Assembly: GCA_017613855.1 (NCBI GenBank)
Contig: JAGACY010000163.1
Span: forward strand, 1-6,124
Reading direction: 5' to 3'
Source: Pseudomonadota bacterium
GTDB lineage: Bacteria > Myxococcota > Bradymonadia > UBA4248
Length of the DNA stretch: 6,124 nt
Shown here: piece after piece, positions 4,695 to 6,124 of the stretch
Numbering within the stretch: the stretch's first letter is position 1
Layout of the letters: every line of letters starts with the position of its first letter
The notes under the pieces: model-generated
Seen by the model: only the letters and a program-made list of their open reading frames with translations
Told to the model about the DNA's origin: nothing
The model's database searches: none
Position numbers and translations under genes: made by a program

Positions 4695-6116
4695 ATGATT
4701 CGTGAAAGACGTGGTGTTGTTCAATCCCTCGTGACTGCGCTCGTAACAAAGCCGTTTATGCTGCTGTCCGGTATCAGCGGATCGGGCAAAACGCAGCTTG
4801 CCAGGCGCATCGCAGCCGGTATCGCCGCAGGCATGCCCGAAGATGGCAAATTCACAGGACTTTCGTACAGTAGCGAGGGTTCTGCGCAAGCCTTCAAAAT
4901 GACACTCGCCAAAAATGGGATCGTGCCCGATATTCTTGGTGAAGATGGCTCGGAATATATCGACATCCGCGAGCCGGAAGATGCTTTTTCCGAAGAAGAA
5001 CTGCAGAATTCAAATATCAACGACGTGATGAAATACCGCGTCGCCTTTTTGCCGGTCAGGCCCGATTGGACAGATCCGCAAAAGATCTGGGGATATTACA
5101 ATCCCCTGACGGGGCTTTACTATCCGACGGCGGCCACCCTCGTGGCCATGCATGCCTATCTCGAATTCCTAGCATACGGCGACGCCGCCCCGAGGCATTT
5201 TATCATCCTCGATGAGCTCAACCTCGCCCGCGTCGAATACTATCTCGCCGATATTCTCAGTCTGATGGAATGCCCGACCACAATTCATCAGGATAATATC
5301 ATCATGGGTGAGCTGTCGTCAGTACATCCGTTCAACCGGCCGCTGTGGACGGTCAGTGCCCCCAAGAGCGAGATCGGCAAGGAAGACAGCGTTCATGAGC
5401 AGCTCTACATCGGAAAGATGGATAAATCATGGACACTTGCCTACCACTACCTGTCGGCCGCAAATTCAGGCATGATGCTCAAAAAAATGCCGGTCAATCT
5501 CGAGGATGTCATCAACGGCGCCGACTGGCACCGCGTCATTCCCCCGCGAATTTCATTCACGCCGAACCTCACCATCATCGGTACAGTCAATGTCGACGAG
5601 ACGACATTCTCTTTCTCGCCCAAGGTGCTCGATCGCGCGTTCGTCATGGAATTCAATGAGATGGACTACGCACGCGTCTGCCATGACTGGCCCGGATTCG
5701 AAGATGCAAAGCCCGCACTGATGACGATGCATCGCATTCTCAGGCCCGAAAACCTTCACTTTGGGTATCGCACCGTCCGGGAAATTCTCGACTATCTCAC
5801 GCAGGCACAAAGTACATGGGCTGCTCAGGGCGATTTCTGCATGGCTTCAAAGATTCTGCCCAAACTCAGAGGTGGTGAGGATAAACTCGGGTCGATTCTG
5901 CCGGTATTTTTGGCTTTTGCCATTACGGATGAGCATGATTTTGCAAAACTCCATGAAATTGCAACGGATCTCGTCGCCGACATTCTCGATGCCAGACAAA
6001 TGCCCGGCATTCTCAAAAGACTCAATCGCCCCGCAGCCGCTTACCCACTCACGGCAGATAAACTGTTCCGCATGACGCGCCAACTCCTCGAAACGGGTCT
6101 CGCGAGTTTCTTCTAG
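4695..6116 (+). CDS. McrB-like AAA+ ATPase of a type IV restriction-like defence system
   Basis: This 473-aa protein carries the full set of McrB-family motifs. They are Walker A GISGSGKT (26-33), LPVRPDWTDP followed by WGYYNPLTGLYYP (from 132), Walker B FIILDELNLARVEYYLADILSLME with D173/E174, and GTVNVDETTFSFSPKVLDRAF (296-316), with N299 as likely sensor 1 and R314 as arginine finger. The sensor-2 type helix FGYRTVREILDYL, then KILPKLRG, and the closing LFRMTRQLLETGLASFF complete the set, so the ATPase is not truncated. In McrBC the AAA+ ring hydrolyses nucleotide (GTP in E. coli McrB), translocates DNA and drives the McrC nuclease; the nucleotide used here is unknown. Only about 25 residues precede Walker A, so the usual DNA- or modification-recognition domain (DUF3578, EVE and similar) is missing. 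Specificity must come from a partner, expected just downstream as McrC or a DUF2357 nuclease. Its base composition looks more GC-rich than the lipoprotein genes, hinting at separate origin. Three palindromes precede it. Confidence 0.93.
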   Translation: MIRERRGVVQSLVTALVTKPFMLLSGISGSGKTQLARRIAAGIAAGMPEDGKFTGLSYSSEGSAQAFKMTLAKNGIVPDILGEDGSEYIDIREPEDAFSEEELQNSNINDVMKYRVAFLPVRPDWTDPQKIWGYYNPLTGLYYPTAATLVAMHAYLEFLAYGDAAPRHFIILDELNLARVEYYLADILSLMECPTTIHQDNIIMGELSSVHPFNRPLWTVSAPKSEIGKEDSVHEQLYIGKMDKSWTLAYHYLSAANSGMMLKKMPVNLEDVINGADWHRVIPPRISFTPNLTIIGTVNVDETTFSFSPKVLDRAFVMEFNEMDYARVCHDWPGFEDAKPALMTMHRILRPENLHFGYRTVREILDYLTQAQSTWAAQGDFCMASKILPKLRGGEDKLGSILPVFLAFAITDEHDFAKLHEIATDLVADILDARQMPGILKRLNRPAAAYPLTADKLFRMTRQLLETGLASFF

Positions 6117-6124
6117 CTATTCAC

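Overview
The window looks like a piece of a mid-GC Gram-negative chromosome, probably from the Myxococcota or a related former deltaproteobacterial lineage (for example Bradymonadales-like). That placement is an inference. It rests on three consecutive secreted lipoproteins, two of which combine a PPC-like beta-sandwich (GDxxDW motif) with a variable low-complexity or cysteine-rich linker, a style common in that group. No rRNA, tRNA or marker gene is present to confirm it. All genes are on the + strand.

Layout: (1) 1-135 is the 3' end of an Ala/Pro-rich protein, followed by a textbook intrinsic terminator (152-185). (2) 352-1020 encodes a 222-aa cytoplasmic protein that I do not recognise with certainty. 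Its spaced motifs resemble a GIY-YIG fold with the catalytic Arg and Glu both replaced. (3) 1113-2249 and 2427-3305 (stop codon to 3308) encode paralogous lipoproteins, each with its own promoter-like sequence. They share an N-terminal PPC-like domain and a C-terminal small beta domain, but have different middles: Gly/Pro/Ala-rich in the first, eight-cysteine in the second. (4) 3286-4362 encodes a third lipoprotein of unknown family that overlaps the end of the second, so those two are probably co-translated. (5) 4363-4694 is a 332-base gene-free stretch dense with structure: two hairpins that share an unusual bulged-G architecture, then three copies of a 20-bp palindrome. (6) 4695-6116 encodes a 473-aa McrB-like AAA+ ATPase that lacks any N-terminal recognition domain. 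The window ends 8 bases after its stop.

Functionally the window joins two unrelated blocks. The lipoprotein block (1113-4362) suggests an outer-membrane surface or periplasmic assembly of unknown role. The last gene probably begins a restriction-like defence locus whose nuclease partner (McrC or DUF2357 type) would lie just downstream, outside the window. The three palindromes directly in front of the ATPase look like DNA-level operators rather than RNA hairpins, because the best copy is a perfect palindrome with no loop. They are the best candidate here for an undescribed control element. The twin bulged hairpins at the boundary between the two blocks may be a terminator, a REP-like repeat, or a junction left by insertion of the defence locus.
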